64,000 bases of DNA from Acidimicrobiales bacterium (lineage in GTDB: Bacteria > Actinomycetota > Acidimicrobiia > Acidimicrobiales > JAKAVM01): the NCBI GenBank assembly GCA_027452005.1, contig DAIDHF010000005.1, positions 36,548 through 100,547 on the forward strand. The letters run 5' to 3'. The translations under genes were made by a program, and so were the position numbers. Below are positions 63,882-64,000 of the stretch, piece by piece. The stretch's first letter is position 1, and every line of letters starts with the position of its first letter. The notes under the pieces were generated by a model, which had not been told where the DNA came from, ran no database searches, and saw nothing but the letters and a program-made list of their open reading frames with translations.

Positions 63882-64000
63882 GTGACGTCCTCTGATGGCT
63901 GAAGCCACCAGCTTCCTGCTGGCGGCTACCAGAGAGCTCTTCTCAGCCATTCCCCTACAGGCGATTGAAGGACCCGTCCAATCCCGTTGCCATCTACTGT
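63882..64000 (-). mobile_element. Probable right end of an IS605/IS1341-type (TnpB) element
   Basis: Read on the minus strand, 25 codons to a TAG at 63928-63926 (ending EWLRRALW) are followed by structured sequence: GCCGCCAGC/GCTGGTGGC arms, the 7-bp hairpin TGGTGGC-TTCA-GCCATCA (with one G-U pair), and GAGGACGTCAC. The GGCTTCAGCC hairpin followed by GAGGAnGTCAC is, from memory, the form of TnpB-element right ends and omega-RNA scaffolds. The gene itself would lie beyond 64000. The C-terminal fragment alone is too short to identify. Confidence 0.42.

Overview
The window most likely comes from an actinobacterium of the class Acidimicrobiia. The reasons are a mycothiol-conjugate amidase (Mca), four FadE-type acyl-CoA dehydrogenases, a luciferase-like monooxygenase, a cytochrome P450, frequent GTG and TTG starts, and base composition near 50% G+C. 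Ferrithrix or Acidithrix relatives are my guess; no rRNA gene is present to confirm it. No tRNA, rRNA or CRISPR array was seen. Most genes look like core metabolism; the accessory items are two toxin-antitoxin-like pairs and a probable transposon end at the right edge.

Layout. 1-4853 (minus strand): nucleotide-sugar and envelope genes (ugd fragment, rfbD, rfbB, an LCP-like protein) followed by birA. Divergent to birA is a biotin-dependent acyl-CoA carboxylase alpha chain (4988-6790). 6884-7485: VapBC-like pair. 7590-12278: methylmalonyl-CoA mutase large subunit, a rhodanese-MoeB fusion, a nitroreductase and a HEAT-repeat protein. 12410-16618: two acyl-CoA dehydrogenases flanking an alkyl-DHAP-synthase-like flavoenzyme, with a strong palindrome in front. 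16943-19564: a secreted pseudoprotease and an unknown protein. 19636-25575: pepA, a cobalamin adenosyltransferase and metH. 25654-26187: a membrane-anchored coiled-coil protein made of 11-residue repeats.

26377-34012 holds a branched-chain amino-acid type ABC importer whose two membrane domains and two ATPases are fused into one 1253-residue chain, its binding protein, and an overlapping diguanylate cyclase. 34141-39398 is a lipoate/2-oxo-acid dehydrogenase operon (lpd, sucB, a lipB-lipA fusion, an atypical SDR). 39568-44107 carries two deacetylases (ChbG/YdjC and Mca), an SCP2 protein, an SDR and a P450. 44177-45309 is an HTH/nucleotidyltransferase pair with a perfect operator. 45369-55068 mixes acyl-CoA dehydrogenases, a methyltransferase, a second amino-acid binding lipoprotein, glutamate dehydrogenase, RNase HII, a luciferase-like monooxygenase with a KstR-like operator, and a flavin-binding protein.

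The most interesting region is 57103-60667. A hemerythrin/DUF2249 protein, a SufR-like cysteine-containing repressor, a polytopic membrane protein resembling NnrS or heme-copper oxidase subunit I, a stand-alone DUF2249 protein and a MIP18/SufT-family protein lie together. The two divergent promoter regions share an almost identical 18-bp palindrome, TTCTAGTATATACTAGAA, placed one base from a -10 element on each side. I read this as a small regulon for nitric oxide or iron-sulfur stress. The window ends with a large secreted beta-propeller phosphoesterase and a probable IS605/TnpB right end.

The metabolic theme is degradation of acyl-CoAs and branched-chain amino acids (importers, glutamate dehydrogenase, acyl-CoA dehydrogenases, biotin carboxylase, B12 mutase), with the cofactor genes for biotin, lipoate and cobalamin placed beside their client enzymes.
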